64,000 bases of DNA from Argyresthia goedartella (Eukaryota > Arthropoda > Insecta > Lepidoptera > Argyresthiidae): positions 6,103,501 through 6,167,500 of the forward strand of contig OX463809.1 of the NCBI GenBank assembly GCA_949825045.1, given 5' to 3'. The position numbers and the translations under genes were made by a program. The notes under the pieces are model-generated. The model was not told the origin of the DNA and searched no databases. It was given only the letters and a program-made list of their open reading frames with translations. Shown here one piece after another: positions 30,865 to 41,709 of the stretch (position 1 is the first letter of the stretch; each line of letters starts with the position of its first letter).

Positions 30865-32928
30865 ACCGACTTATTCTTTGAAACCTTTATGAAACAGTAC
30901 AGCGCGATATTCACTTCAAAATCGGTTGTGGTTAGTGGTTCAAACGACTTTAGTACGTGGGCTACTGCAGAGTTGCATAAACGCAGGCAAGCATTGTATG
31001 CATTGTATGAGGAACGACGGTTCAACATGAGTGACGAATTTAAAGAACAAGTCAAACAGTTCTCCAAACAATTTAAATTAGACTGTCATACAGCTAAACG
31101 TAATTTTCTGAGTAGTAAAATTAAGAATAGTTCCGATGTTATAAAAACGACTTGGAAAATAATTAATGAGGAGGCCGGTCGTAGTAAAAAAGCGAGTCAC
31201 GATTACGAACTAAAAATCAATGGACAGCTTACGAGTTCTAGCTTAGAAGTTGCAACTGAATTTGAATCGTTTTTTACTAATGCACTGGCTTCCACGACTA
31301 AGTATTTAAATTCGTCACCTTTGTCTGCTGTTGCAATATTAAAAGATAATGTCTCAGAGTGTGCTTCATACTTGAATTTTAAGCACGTCACAAGTTCAGA
31401 TGTCGTAAAGGCATTTAAATTGATAAATGTTAAGAAAACGAATGATCTTTGGGGACTCTCTGTTCACGTCGTTAAATCCCTGATCGAATTAATTGCACCT
31501 GACCTAGCGGTCATTTTCAACAATTGTATAGACTGCGGTGAATTTCCTGATTTAATGAAACAAAGTAAGATAATTCCCCTCTTCAAAGCAGGTAGTACTC
31601 AAGACCCCACCAATTTCAGACCTATATCAATACTACCAACTTTTAGTAAAATTTTTGAGAAATTAATCTTATCACAGCTATTACATCATTTTGAATCAAA
31701 TAAGCTAATGCATAACAAACAGTTTGGATTCACTCGCGGTCGTTCAACAACAGATGCCGGAATTCAGTTCATTGAAAGTATTTTTGATGCCTGGGAAGAG
31801 TCACAAGATGCCCTAGGCATTTTTTGTGACTTATCTAAGGCTTTTGATTGCGTTTGTCATGAAACATTGATCAGGAAATTACATCATTATGGAGTTAGAG
31901 ACACGTCATTGAATTTGTTAAAATCTTATCTGAACGGAAGAATACAAAGGGTAGACGTAAACGGAGAACGATCACCAGGATCATTGGTTTCTTTGGGCGT
32001 GCCACAGGACTCAATATTGGGACCCTTCCTATTCCTCATCTATATAAACGACTTACCCTATCTAGGAAGGGACTGTCATGATATGGTACTGTTTGCTGAT
32101 GACACCTCACTTATTTTTAAAACAAAGCGAAACCAACACGCTACTGATGATCACGTGAACAATACCATATCAAGAGTGGTAAATTGGTTTAATGTTAATA
32201 ATTTGCTATTAAATGAGAAAAAGACTAAATGTGTTAAGTTTCTTACTACTAACGTTAAAAATAATCAGACATGTATAACAATTAAAAATGAGGAATTGGA
32301 ATTGGTAACCAGCACAGTGTTTCTAGGTATAACGTTGGATTCCAAACTCCAATGGGGTCCACATATTGATAAGCTATCGAACAGACTGAGCTCTGCAGCT
32401 TTTGCATGCAGGAAAATCCGTCACTTGACAGATTTAAAAACAGCCAGATTAGTTTATTTTAGTTATTTTCATAGTATTATGTCCTACGGTATTCTGCTCT
32501 GGGGCAGTGCTGCTGACATAAATACTATTTTTGTGCTGCAGAAGCGGGCTGTTCGTGCGATTTATAAAATGAATAATAGAGATTCTCTTAGAAATAAGTT
32601 TAAAGAAGTAAATATATTGACAGTCCATAGTCAATATATTTACGAGAATATTATGTATGTCCATAAGAACATTGTTAACTTTCGAAGAAACTGTGATATA
32701 CATAACTTTAATACTAGAAACAAGGACAAACTTGCAGTGCCCACTACTCGGCTCCATAAAATAAAAAACTCGTTCAAGGGTAATTGTGTAAGATTTTACA
32801 ATAAACTCCCAAGCACTTTGACAGATCTATCAATTAATAAGTTCAAGAAATACATCAAGCAAAGGCTTATTTCTAAAGCTTACTACAGTATTAAAGAGTA
32901 CATAGACGATAAAAATGCTTGGGACTGA
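30865..32928 (+). CDS. LINE reverse transcriptase (5'-truncated, open)
   Basis: The frame is open across the whole insert to TGA 32926-32928 (it runs leftwards into antisense BEL sequence only by chance). The endonuclease is missing. Present are the linker between EN and RT, IIPLFKAGSTQDPTNFRPIS, FGFTRGRSTTDAG, IFCDLSKAFDCVCH, the SLGVPQDS turn (Asp where Gly is usual in PQGS), the catalytic FADDTSLIF and the C-terminal LQKRAVRAIYKM...YYSIKEYIDD region. No RNase H domain, as expected for CR1/Jockey types. The protein is about 70% alike by eye to the one at 45593-47749. Confidence 0.85.
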   Translation, partial: TDLFFETFMKQYSAIFTSKSVVVSGSNDFSTWATAELHKRRQALYALYEERRFNMSDEFKEQVKQFSKQFKLDCHTAKRNFLSSKIKNSSDVIKTTWKIINEEAGRSKKASHDYELKINGQLTSSSLEVATEFESFFTNALASTTKYLNSSPLSAVAILKDNVSECASYLNFKHVTSSDVVKAFKLINVKKTNDLWGLSVHVVKSLIELIAPDLAVIFNNCIDCGEFPDLMKQSKIIPLFKAGSTQDPTNFRPISILPTFSKIFEKLILSQLLHHFESNKLMHNKQFGFTRGRSTTDAGIQFIESIFDAWEESQDALGIFCDLSKAFDCVCHETLIRKLHHYGVRDTSLNLLKSYLNGRIQRVDVNGERSPGSLVSLGVPQDSILGPFLFLIYINDLPYLGRDCHDMVLFADDTSLIFKTKRNQHATDDHVNNTISRVVNWFNVNNLLLNEKKTKCVKFLTTNVKNNQTCITIKNEELELVTSTVFLGITLDSKLQWGPHIDKLSNRLSSAAFACRKIRHLTDLKTARLVYFSYFHSIMSYGILLWGSAADINTIFVLQKRAVRAIYKMNNRDSLRNKFKEVNILTVHSQYIYENIMYVHKNIVNFRRNCDIHNFNTRNKDKLAVPTTRLHKIKNSFKGNCVRFYNKLPSTLTDLSINKFKKYIKQRLISKAYYSIKEYIDDKNAWD

Positions 32929-33300
32929 ATTGTTCTAATTAATTGTGAGCATCCTCACTGCCAGAGTTTCTTTTACTGGACACTTGGAGGCCTTTTACAC
33001 CTCCAAAGATTAATTTAATTATACAACTCTTGACTGTGGGGACCATTTACATCTCCTATTATCATTGTATTATTGACTAAAGAGACTATACATCTCTGTT
33101 ATTTATATTTTAATTATTTTATTATGACATTTGAGACTCTTTACATCTCTCAGAAACAATAATTAAGTACTTTTTTTTTTCTGATAATATGATAATAATA
33201 CCAAATGTTCTGTAAAAAATGAAATGAAATGACATGTGAAAGTGCCCTTGTGGCCTATTTACAGAATAAACGTTTTGAGTTTTGAGTTTTGAGTTTTGAT
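30865..33300 (+). mobile_element. CR1/Jockey-group LINE inserted in the BEL integrase
   Basis: A plus-strand, 5'-truncated LINE with one long RT frame, a 3' UTR with repeated TACATCTC motifs, and a tail of three TTTTGAG heptamers (33273-33300). BEL coding resumes on both sides. The uninterrupted BEL site reads ...GAAAGC-CATGGCGTC..., so at most two bases are duplicated. Same family as 44767-47990 and 62540-64000. Confidence 0.85.
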
Positions 33301-36300
33301 GGCGTCCTGGTTACCGTTCAGGAATTGAGTGACCTCCTGCAGATATCGCCTGGCTCCGACAAAATTTGTGCCGTTGTCCGAACGGATTAATGTCGGGAGG
33401 CCCCTTCGTGAGACGAACCGATCTAGACAAGCGATAAATGCCTCCGTAGTGAGGTCACTGACCATCTCCAAGTGGACTGCCTTCGTGGCCAAGCACACGA
33501 AGACGCACAGGTATGCCTTCACTAATCTGGCGTTCCGTAGCTGTGAAGACTTGACCATGAATGGTCCCGCGAAATCCGTTCCGACACCCGTAAAGGGCCG
33601 GATTTCGTTAACCCTATCCGAGGGCAAGTCGCCTATCTGGGGCTGCATCGTAGCCGCCTTGGCCCGATAACAAGGCAGGCACCGAAATACGACGCTACGC
33701 ACTAAGCGTCTTCCCGATAGAATCCAGAACTCGCGCTGGAGAAACGCCATCAAGGCGTGGCATCCGACATGCCCATTCCGAATGTGTCGATACTGTATCA
33801 ACAGTTCGACCAACTTCCCCTTCCTAGGGAGTAACAACGGGTGGCGAGCCGCATAAGGCAGGTTGGCATTCCGCAGCCGACCTCCTACCCTCAGCAATCC
33901 CTGAGGGTCAATAAACGGGTTGAGCCGAGACACAGCTCCCTTCAGTTGGACGCGTCCGCGTCTCAGAATGTCCAGTTCGGACTTAAAGTGCACCGTCTGC
34001 ACGTTCCGTACCAATGCGAACAACGCATGGTTCCGTTCCCGCGGTGTCAGGACCTGTGTCCGCACTCGTTGCGCCTCAGAATTCCGACAATTCCGCGCAA
34101 ATCGGCAGATCCAGGCGGTCACATTGACCAGCTTGTCGAGCGAGCTGTACCGTTCCAGCAGGCTGAACTCCTCTTCCGGCTCTGGTTGCGTCGTACAGAC
34201 ACCGACTGTCAAGGCGCCGTTCGCCGTGGTAACGCGTGGACTCATTGGCCAACCCGATTCGGCTTGAGTCAACCATTTTGGACCCCACCACAAGGGATGT
34301 CCAACCAACTCCGGAGCGTGACACCCACGAGACGCACAGTCTGCTGGGTTAATTTCCCCTGGAACATGTCTCCAGATTAAGGGAACCTCCGAGTTCAAAA
34401 TCTGCGAAACCCGATTCGCCACAAAAATCTCCAGCTTGTGAACTGAAGCCTTCAGCCAGCATGACACGATCTGGCTGTCCGTCCAAGCGTAGACCGTATC
34501 TTCCAACGCTATTGACCCACGAAGAACCGTCATCGTGTGGTTGAGCAGACGAGTCAGGAGAGCCGCTCCCGAAAGCTCTAACTTGGGAATGGTCAGGCGA
34601 GTGCGCAACGGCGCAACCTTGCTCTTGGCCATGACCAACCGCACATCAACCTCCCCCGAGGAGTCGACCGTACGCAGATATACCGCAGCTCCGTAGCCCT
34701 TCTCCGAGGCATCGCAAAACCCATGCAGGGTGGCGGTATATCGTTTGGTGGGGACCAACCTCCGTGGCAGTGAAATCCGATTGATGCCAGGGAGGGTCGA
34801 AAAGAACGAGTCCCACTCTGAGCTCAATGACCCGCCGATCGGGTCGTCCCATTTCAGCTCAGCAGACCACAATTGCTGCATAAAACACTTGAGCTGAAAT
34901 GTTACCGGGGTGATCCACCCGTTTGGATCAAATGTCCTAGCCACCGTTGAAAGGACGTTCCGTTTCGTCCAGACCTTCGGGGAGTCCAACTCGACCCGAT
35001 ACGAGAACATGTCTGACACCGGCTGGTACTGGACGCCTAATACCGACAACATATTTGGATTTTCCAAATTTTCAAAAATGTGGGGATCCTGCTGGTAGTC
35101 ATCCGGAAGACCAGTCAGTAACTCTGGAAAGTTCGACATCCATTTCCGGAGCTCGTAACCTCCACCCCGTAAGAGCTCAACTAACTCGTCCCGACGAGCG
35201 AGCGCCTCCTCTACGGAATCTGCACCGGTACAGATATCGTCCACGTAGAGATCCTGCTCCAGGATCGCTGCTCCTCTAGGGAAGTTTAACCGTTCTCGAT
35301 CCGCTAACTCCCGCAGAGTGCGAATCACCAAATAAGGACTAGACCGTAGCCGGTACGTGTTGGTGTTCAGCTCGTACAACCTGATGGGCTGATCTGGGCT
35401 CTCTCGCCACAGTATCAGCTGATACCGTCTATCGTCAGGGTGAATGACCGTCTGTCTAAACATCATCCGGATGTCAGCTACAAACACAACATTGTGTCGA
35501 CGGAACCGTGTGATAACATCCGCGATGTCATGATTCAACTTCGGCCCTGAATGCAAACACTGGTTCAGGTTCATGCCGTTAGATGTTGATGCCGATCCAT
35601 CGAACACTACCCGTATTTTGCCCTCCGGGGTCCTCAAGACCGCGTGATGAGGCAGGAAGCAGTGGTTTTCACGCTTCCAGTCGATACCCGAAACCGACAT
35701 GTGGCCGGGCGACTCGTATTCCCGCATGAAGTCGACGTACTTCTGCCGGAAAATCCCGTCACGCTTCATGCGTCGTTCCATCGACAGAAGCCGCGTCTCG
35801 GCTGCATGGTGTGAACTGCCCAGCGTTGGGCGATCACTCCGAAATGGAAGACGTGTGAGAAATCGACCTGACCGAAGGCGACCAGTACTGTTCCGATAAA
35901 ACTGTTCACACTCTTCTTCAACCGGGTCCAACCGGCGGACCGTAGGTGGTTCCTCCACCTCCCAAAACTTCTGTATCACCTCCGAGAGTACAGAACCGAA
36001 TAAGAGACTACGATTCGCTAGGCGTGAGGCAGCCGGCATGACCGGACCCATTACCGCATGGCCCAGTCTGGTGTTGACCGAAACCAGACCAGTCGCCTGC
36101 AACACGTGGACACCTGGCACTAATAGGTATCCCAAGGCATCGACACCCAATAAAATGTCTACTGGGCCCGGAATATCGAACTCCGGGTCAGCCAGTGACA
36201 ACCCAGCGACCAACTGTCGCACCGAGGGCGACAACCGTACGTGAGGGTGTGAGCCCATCACATTAGGCATGACTAATGCCGTGACCGTCAGATTCACCGA

Positions 36301-36534
36301 TGAATCCACCCGTGACGAGAGAGTAATCCGACATACTCCCTTAACGGAACCGACTTCCGTGTTCCCAATTCCCCGAATGGAATGTGGATACTCCCTTATC
36401 GAAATGCCCAACCGTCTTACAAGGTTGCACGAGACTAAGCACCCCTGGGCACCCGAGTCCAATAGTGCTCGTGCCACACAAGATTTGCCGTCCGAACTCC
36501 ACGCTATCACCGAGGCGGTGGGGAGCATGACCAT
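33301..36534 (-). CDS. BEL pol: protease, RT, RNase H, integrase N-terminal half
   Basis: A long open frame read from about 36534. An aspartic protease with the DSG variant (ALLDSGAQGCLVS) lies near residue 25. A BEL-type RT follows (VVFDGSAST, FVADIRMMFRQ, the catalytic YVDD in DLYVDDICTGAD), then RNase H with FCDASEKGYGAAVY and AWTDSQIV, and integrase with its HHCC zinc finger (ending VFRCLPCYRAKA), the first Asp (GVGTDFAGPF) and the second Asp (IRSDNGTNF). The LINE insertion cuts the protein after FLNGNQDA. RT and protease motifs look intact. In-frame sequence upstream is separated by a TAG at 36574-36576. Confidence 0.88.
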
Positions 36535-36975
36535 CTGTGGAGTGGCGGCACCCTGTAAGTGGGCGGCGTGTCCCTAGCGGGAACCTCCGCGGGATCCGAA
36601 CCCGCTGGGACCCCCGTCGGCCTGGTAACTCGGCTGCTGATATGCCACCGGTGGCATATCAGACGGCATGTACATCAGGGGGTCCCAACCCGCATAATAG
36701 GCCCCTCGCTCTCCCGGTACCCGACCATACCGGACTGTGAACGGTGTGCCCGGTGGCCACCGTGGATGGAGGGGGGAGAGCGGATCCAACCTGGGGCGCT
36801 CTAGGAATGGGGGCGACATCCGACTGTTCGCCTCCCTGTTCGCCTCCCAGAGCGACGTGCAGGGTGGCGCAGAAGGTGGTGGGCTCCCAGCCTTCGCGCC
36901 ACTCATAGGTGCCCGTAACACGCGGTGAGCCAGCGGCCCGAAGTCCTCGCTGACCCTGGACAGCGGCGACCGAAC
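36535..36975 (-). pseudogene. BEL Gag C-terminal region (partial)
   Basis: Upstream of the protease and in the same frame there is a Pro/Gly/Tyr-rich sequence ending PSGFGSRGGSR and a TAG codon (36574-36576), then a short linker into pol. No CCHC zinc knuckle is visible. The N-terminal part is missing, replaced at about 36980 by the end of an unrelated LINE. Assignment to Gag is by position and composition only. A 26-bp perfect palindrome lies in this stretch (36637-36662). Confidence 0.5.
36637..36662. repeat. 26-bp perfect palindrome in BEL gag
   Basis: CTGATATGCCACC followed directly by its exact complement, with no loop. It falls in the sequence encoding DMPPVAYQ. Confidence 0.85.
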
Positions 36976-36983
36976 CCCGGCTA

Positions 36984-39430
36984 TCCCGAACCTGCCACAC
37001 ACTCGCACAATGTCCCTCCATGCATCACCAAACAGATCGTTCAGTGGTGCTGCCGCCAACAGAGCATTCAGGCTGTCCCGCGCCCGGACAAGCGGAGACT
37101 GCCGGCGCGCCACCGTGCGGTGCGAGCCGCCCGCTAGCAGCTGGTGCCTGCGCCCGCGTAGGTAATTGTCAGGCACAAATAACGCGCATACCGCACTGAC
37201 AAGCGTCGCGCAGTCACTGTCGCCTCGCAACAATCGACACACAGTCAGAAGTTGTTCAGTGTTACGTCTCACCTCTAGTGAGTTATATCCAAGCATACCC
37301 AATATAAAAGCGGTTGGATAGAGATAAGGGTAGTACCCAAATTTCCTCTTATATGGGTATCGTAAAAAAGCTTTTTGTACCTTCTCGAGCATAAGGACGT
37401 ATGAGCTTTCGTTTGGTTCTCACTAGGGCAGTGTAAAGAAGCTGTACCACACCCAGATTACGGAATCCCTTACTATTCCGGATCACAAACCCCAATCTTT
37501 TAAAGCATTCCTTGGCTAAAGTGCTCATGTGGTCATGGAATGTAAGTTTAGGGTCAAATGTAACACCGAGATCCTTCATCGAATACACTCGAGTCAAGGA
37601 CTCCGCGCCGAGTGTATACGTCACGCTAATAGCCCGAGGAGAGCGCGTGAAAGACATTATACAACATTTTTCACAATTGAATAGGAGTTTGTTGCTCACA
37701 CTCCATCTATATACCACATCTAGATCTTCCTGTAGTAGCCTACATTCATTTTCTGACTTTATGGGAAGTACTAGTTTGAGATCGTCAGCGTACAGTAGGT
37801 ATTTAGAATATTTTAGCACAGATTCTAGGTCATTTATCATGATGATAAATAACAACGGACCAAGAATAGAGCCTATTGATAACACCCGACCGCTTGTGGT
37901 ACGGCTGGGACTCAAAGCAGCCATGTCGCACAAACTGTTGGCGGTTTTTCAAGTAGTCAGCAAAGAAGACCAACAGCCTTGGGGCAAATCCTATAGCGCA
38001 AAATTTCTTCATTAGGGCATCGTTATCAACTCTATCGAAAGCCTTACGGAAGTCCAGATAGGCGACGTCCACCTGACATCCCCGATCCATGCTCTCTGAG
38101 ACCAAATCGACTAACGTCAGTAAGTTGGTGGTTACTGAGCGACGACTCCTAAATCCGTGTTGCGAGTCGCACAAATATGGCGCTATCTGTGGATAGATTT
38201 TACCGTATATGATTGACTCGAACAATTTTGCCACTGAACTCAGGATCACAATCGGTCGATATTGATTTACAGAGACAGTATCACTAGTCTTGGGTACAGG
38301 ACTGACTCGAGAGAGCTTCCAGCTGGTGATGTACTTCCCTTGCTCAAGAGCTAGGTTGAAGATACAACCTAAAGGCAGTACCAGCTGATCAATATAGGCC
38401 TTTATGAAGTAAGGAGGGACGTTGTCCGGTCCAATTGCGCTCCTTGGCCTTAGTTGCCTCAGCACTTTCTCTATATCCCTACGGGAAACATGTGTAATTT
38501 GGACGTAGTTAGCAGTACGCGAGTCATCGGATCTGTTTACCAGATCCGGTGCCAGCGCCGGCTTGTCACTGAAGAAAACGTCGGAGAAGTAGTCTGCAAA
38601 TGCGGCTGCTCCTTCTTCTCCGGCACACTCTTGCCCCTGATGCGTGACCCGAGGTTCGAAACCACCCTTCGATCTGAGGCCACTCAGATGTTTCCAAAAC
38701 GCGCGTGGGTTGTATCTGATATACCTTCTAAACTCACCATGTGGTTCATGTAAGCTGTAGCTATGCAGCACTTAATACTGGCTCTCAGCTCACTGAATGC
38801 GGCGTAGTCAGCTGGTCTCTTACACGACTTCCACTTACAATGTAATTTAGCCTTGGTGGCCAGGTCGTGTATTATATCCACAGTATACCACACTGGGTAG
38901 CGTCTAGTAGGTACACATTTCCTGGTTTTTTTTGGCACTGTCGCATTGAAAATATCGTATATGGTGTCGTAAAAACAACCAACTGCCGTGTGCACATCCG
39001 GAGCTTCAGTAGTATCGTCCCAAGTGATGCTAGACATGTGTTCGTAAAGGACTGTGTGGTTGCCCTTGGCAAAATTCCAATCATTGTGACCGTCAATGTT
39101 GCTGGGATCCAAGCGGCCGGATAGCTGGACTGCGCCTTGCATTGACAACAGTGGCAAAATGATGTCGAGAAGCGGGTGGTAGGCGTCAGCGTGTGGCACC
39201 AGGCTGCCTGACACGGAGGTGCGCACGGTTACACCACGGACACTCTCCGGCAGTAATACCACATCAAGCACGCCCCCGTGAGCATTCATCACCTCATTCC
39301 TCTCATACATACAAAAAACACTCAGAAAATAGCAATAATTTAACAATAGACACTGATGCACTATTCATGTTGAGGTCACCGACTATATTTTGTTTGACGT
39401 GGTCTAGCTGAAAGTCTCTACATTTGGCAG
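36984..39430 (-). pseudogene. decayed LINE (endonuclease end, RT, C-terminus)
   Basis: Read from about 39430 leftwards: an endonuclease remnant (GDLNMN near 39365, VLDVVL, YHPLLDIILP), a linker, then RT with SAIGPDNVPPYFIK, PVPKTSDTVSVNQYRPI, GFRSRRSVTTNLL and YLDFRKAFDRVD. After a frame change come GSILGPLLFIIMINDL, the catalytic YADD (YLLYADDLKL) and KDLGVTFDPKLTFHDH. After another frame change comes the C-terminal part (LEKVQKAFLRYPYKR, LGMLGYNSLEVRR, ALLAAAPLNDLFGDAW), ending near 36984. At least three frameshifts make it inactive. No poly(A) or tail repeat is seen at its 3' end, which runs straight into BEL sequence. It belongs to a different family from the LINEs at 30865 and 45593. Confidence 0.78.
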
Positions 39431-39690
39431 GTAAGCTCTTTTGAGTTATTTTATTTGTGCCCTTCAGAAAGTGAATAATGCAATTAATTTGGAACTTGTC
39501 TCAATCTGAATGTTGTTTTTGGTATTAACCTAGTTATTAATCAATAGAGTAGAAGGTTGTTTGGTCTTCGCTAAATGTTGATAATTTTCTAAAAACTCAT
39601 TTTCTGTATATTACTTTGCTTCTTTTTAATTTTTCTATGTAATTTTCCATTCCAAAATTCCATTTCCATTTTCATAGGCTTTTAGATATT

Positions 39691-40152
39691 TTATCTACAC
39701 ACGTATCATAAACCCTCTTTACTGCGTCCAAAAACCGCACGTTACGATCAGCATAATGTTAAACTACTTCGTAAAAACTCATTTATTATCTGAATATTGA
39801 ACATTATGACTATAATGTGTAAGTTTTCTACATATTATGACATTCAAATTTCGAACGCCGACGCCCGCCTGCGTGCCGCCCCTAGTTTGTCTGTGAAGTT
39901 GGTACTAAAGAACAAGCTAAACAACTGCAGAACAATGATCAATGCCACAATGCCGGTCGAACATGCGGTTCCTGAACACATCAAAGAGAGTTTATGATAT
40001 GTGTGTAGATAAACTAGTGTATGTAACTGTACATAATTAGGCATTAAAACTCTCGAGTGATATTGGTATGAAACTCGCCTTCGGCTCGTTTCATAAACCC
40101 ACTCTCCAGTTTTAATGCCCTCCATTATGTAGCAGTCACATAAACTACTAAT
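39691..40152 (-). repeat. unidentified interspersed repeat, copy B
   Basis: Inverted copy of 18633-19076. Shared landmarks include TTATCTACACACATATCATA, CGTTCGAAATTTGAATGTCA and TTTAATGCCTAATTATGTAC. The internal GAAACGAGCC...GGCGAGTTTC block is inverted relative to copy A, as expected of a palindromic segment that has flipped. The conserved frame is 66 codons here (40044-39844), four codons longer. Confidence 0.6.
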
Positions 40153-41282
40153 TTCTCTCGATTTTTTCTTTGGTGGTAAATCGTTTATGACAGTTTCTGC
40201 GTTTTATACTGTCTGGTGTTAATATTTCACTTTAACTGCTAGAACTCGTCTTTTATTCAATTTGTGTAAGTAAATCAAATTCAAATAGGCTGTAATATTT
40301 TGATAAAAGAATAAAATAAGAAGTTCCCTCGTATTTTTTTTATTTAGTTAACCAATGCCGCGTCGGTAGGCGTGGTTTTTTATTACCAGCCGGGACTTTA
40401 TCGAAGCGAATTGCGACAAAACTTTTTAATTAAATAGTGTTCTAAATCCAAAAGTCATTTCGTCACCGTTATTAAAGCGCCGGAATTACTCATTTTGCTC
40501 ACACTTATCGAGGAAGCCCTCTCCTCTTTTCGAATATATGGGATGTAATTGTATATTATGAATGCATTAAGGGGCTAAACCATAAAACAGTGCTTTAGCC
40601 CCTTGATGCATTCATAATATACACTTTCATTCCATCTATTATAGTCACGTGCGCGATATTGAATCCTGAACGTAACGAAGCACTCCAGATTTAACTTCCG
40701 AGCGAAGTGATGGTGCTCGGAGTCCTGAGAGCAGTGAGAGATGCAAGCGTGCCCAAGACAAAACACCTTTATCCCCGGGGAGTATACTCTACCTTTCGTA
40801 CCTCCTGCGAGAAAAAATAAAAAGCAAGGCTACTAAAAACAGCATTTCATTAAAGTAAATGAATGTGTTTTTTTTTAGATACATTAGTCCAGTTGCAGCG
40901 TCGTGCAACGATCGTGGGTTTTGTTTTATTTAAAATGTGTTCCATTCAGCTCGCCGTGGCCAGTCAGTTTTTGGAATAAGTTTGAAGATAACTTTATGTC
41001 ACCGCTAAAGCCTAGCAGTGTTATTTATAAAATTCAATTTCTCTAAAACACTCATAATATGGAGTTAAAACAGTCTTACAATCCGTTCTCACAAAATTGT
41101 GATTTATAAAATAAAATCTGTATTTTTATTTCGTTATAAACCTTCTACAACTTAAAGTAGCCCAGACCCTTCTACCTATATAACTGTCCGATAAGCCCAT
41201 TTTAGGCATTATCAAACATTAAATTCTCTTTGGTGTACGCCAAATGCCAAAAGCAAACGTCAGTCAGTTGTCAATGTATAAA
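40153..41282. other. region without a supported gene
   Basis: Holds the palindrome at 40551-40622 and a segment at about 40655-40750 with GAATCCTGAACGTAACGAAG, CCGAGCGAAGTGATGGTGCT and GTCCTGAGAGCAGTGAGAGA, three variants of a GAGCG(A/T)AG(C/T)GA-like repeat of unknown family. No domain found. Confidence 0.4.
40551..40622. repeat. 29-bp inverted repeat, 14-nt loop
   Basis: GTATATTATGAATGCATTAA... (40551-40579) pairs with 40594-40622 at 28 of 29 positions. Confidence 0.85.
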
Positions 41283-41624
41283 TTTTTTCGTACCACTTGC
41301 TCAAAAAAGTGACATTCTATGCCACAAAAAGCGAACAAAACAATAGTAATTTTTAATCTGTTAAAAACAGGGAAAGAAAATTGTACTGAATTTCATTCAC
41401 CTCTAGGGGGAGAATGTGACTTAAATTTGGAATACTTACCGAAATTTATACTGAATTACACCTGTGTTTACACCATTGAGTTTGTATATAAAGCATTATG
41501 CATCTTTTTGAAAAAGGAATACGCATTTATTATGCAGTTATGATTATTAAATAAAATTACGAAAACCGACGAGGCCGTATGAGCTTGATGCCTTTGCTTT
41601 TCCGACAAAACATATTAGTCTAGG
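41283..41624 (+). repeat. unidentified 340-bp repeat, copy 2
   Basis: Direct counterpart of 27179-27522. Here the frame 41319-41543 (74 codons, MPQKANKTIVIFNLLKTGKE...) is uninterrupted. It ends about 85 bp upstream of the Crypton-type exon, so it could supply 5' regulatory sequence to it. Confidence 0.7.
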
Positions 41625-41709
41625 AATTTTCCGTGTTTTTGTTTTCTTCAAATACATAAACGTTAAGTTTATTTTTATATATAAGTTAATGTTCTAAAAA
41701 TACGTTACG

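Larger units (their letters stand above)
29653..36975 (-). mobile_element. BEL/Pao LTR retrotransposon, 5' part missing
   Basis: Minus-strand element with the C-terminal part of Gag, a long pol (protease, RT, RNase H, integrase) and a 3' LTR. A plus-strand LINE (30865-33300) interrupts the integrase. The gag N-terminus and 5' LTR are absent: the body abuts an unrelated decayed LINE at about 36980. Its GC content is higher than the flanks. A solo LTR of the family is at 21843. Confidence 0.85.

Noticed and set aside
33841..36804. Many plus-strand frames between 33.8 and 36.8 kb
   Set aside because: Shadows of the GC-rich BEL pol on the opposite strand, which has all retroelement motifs.
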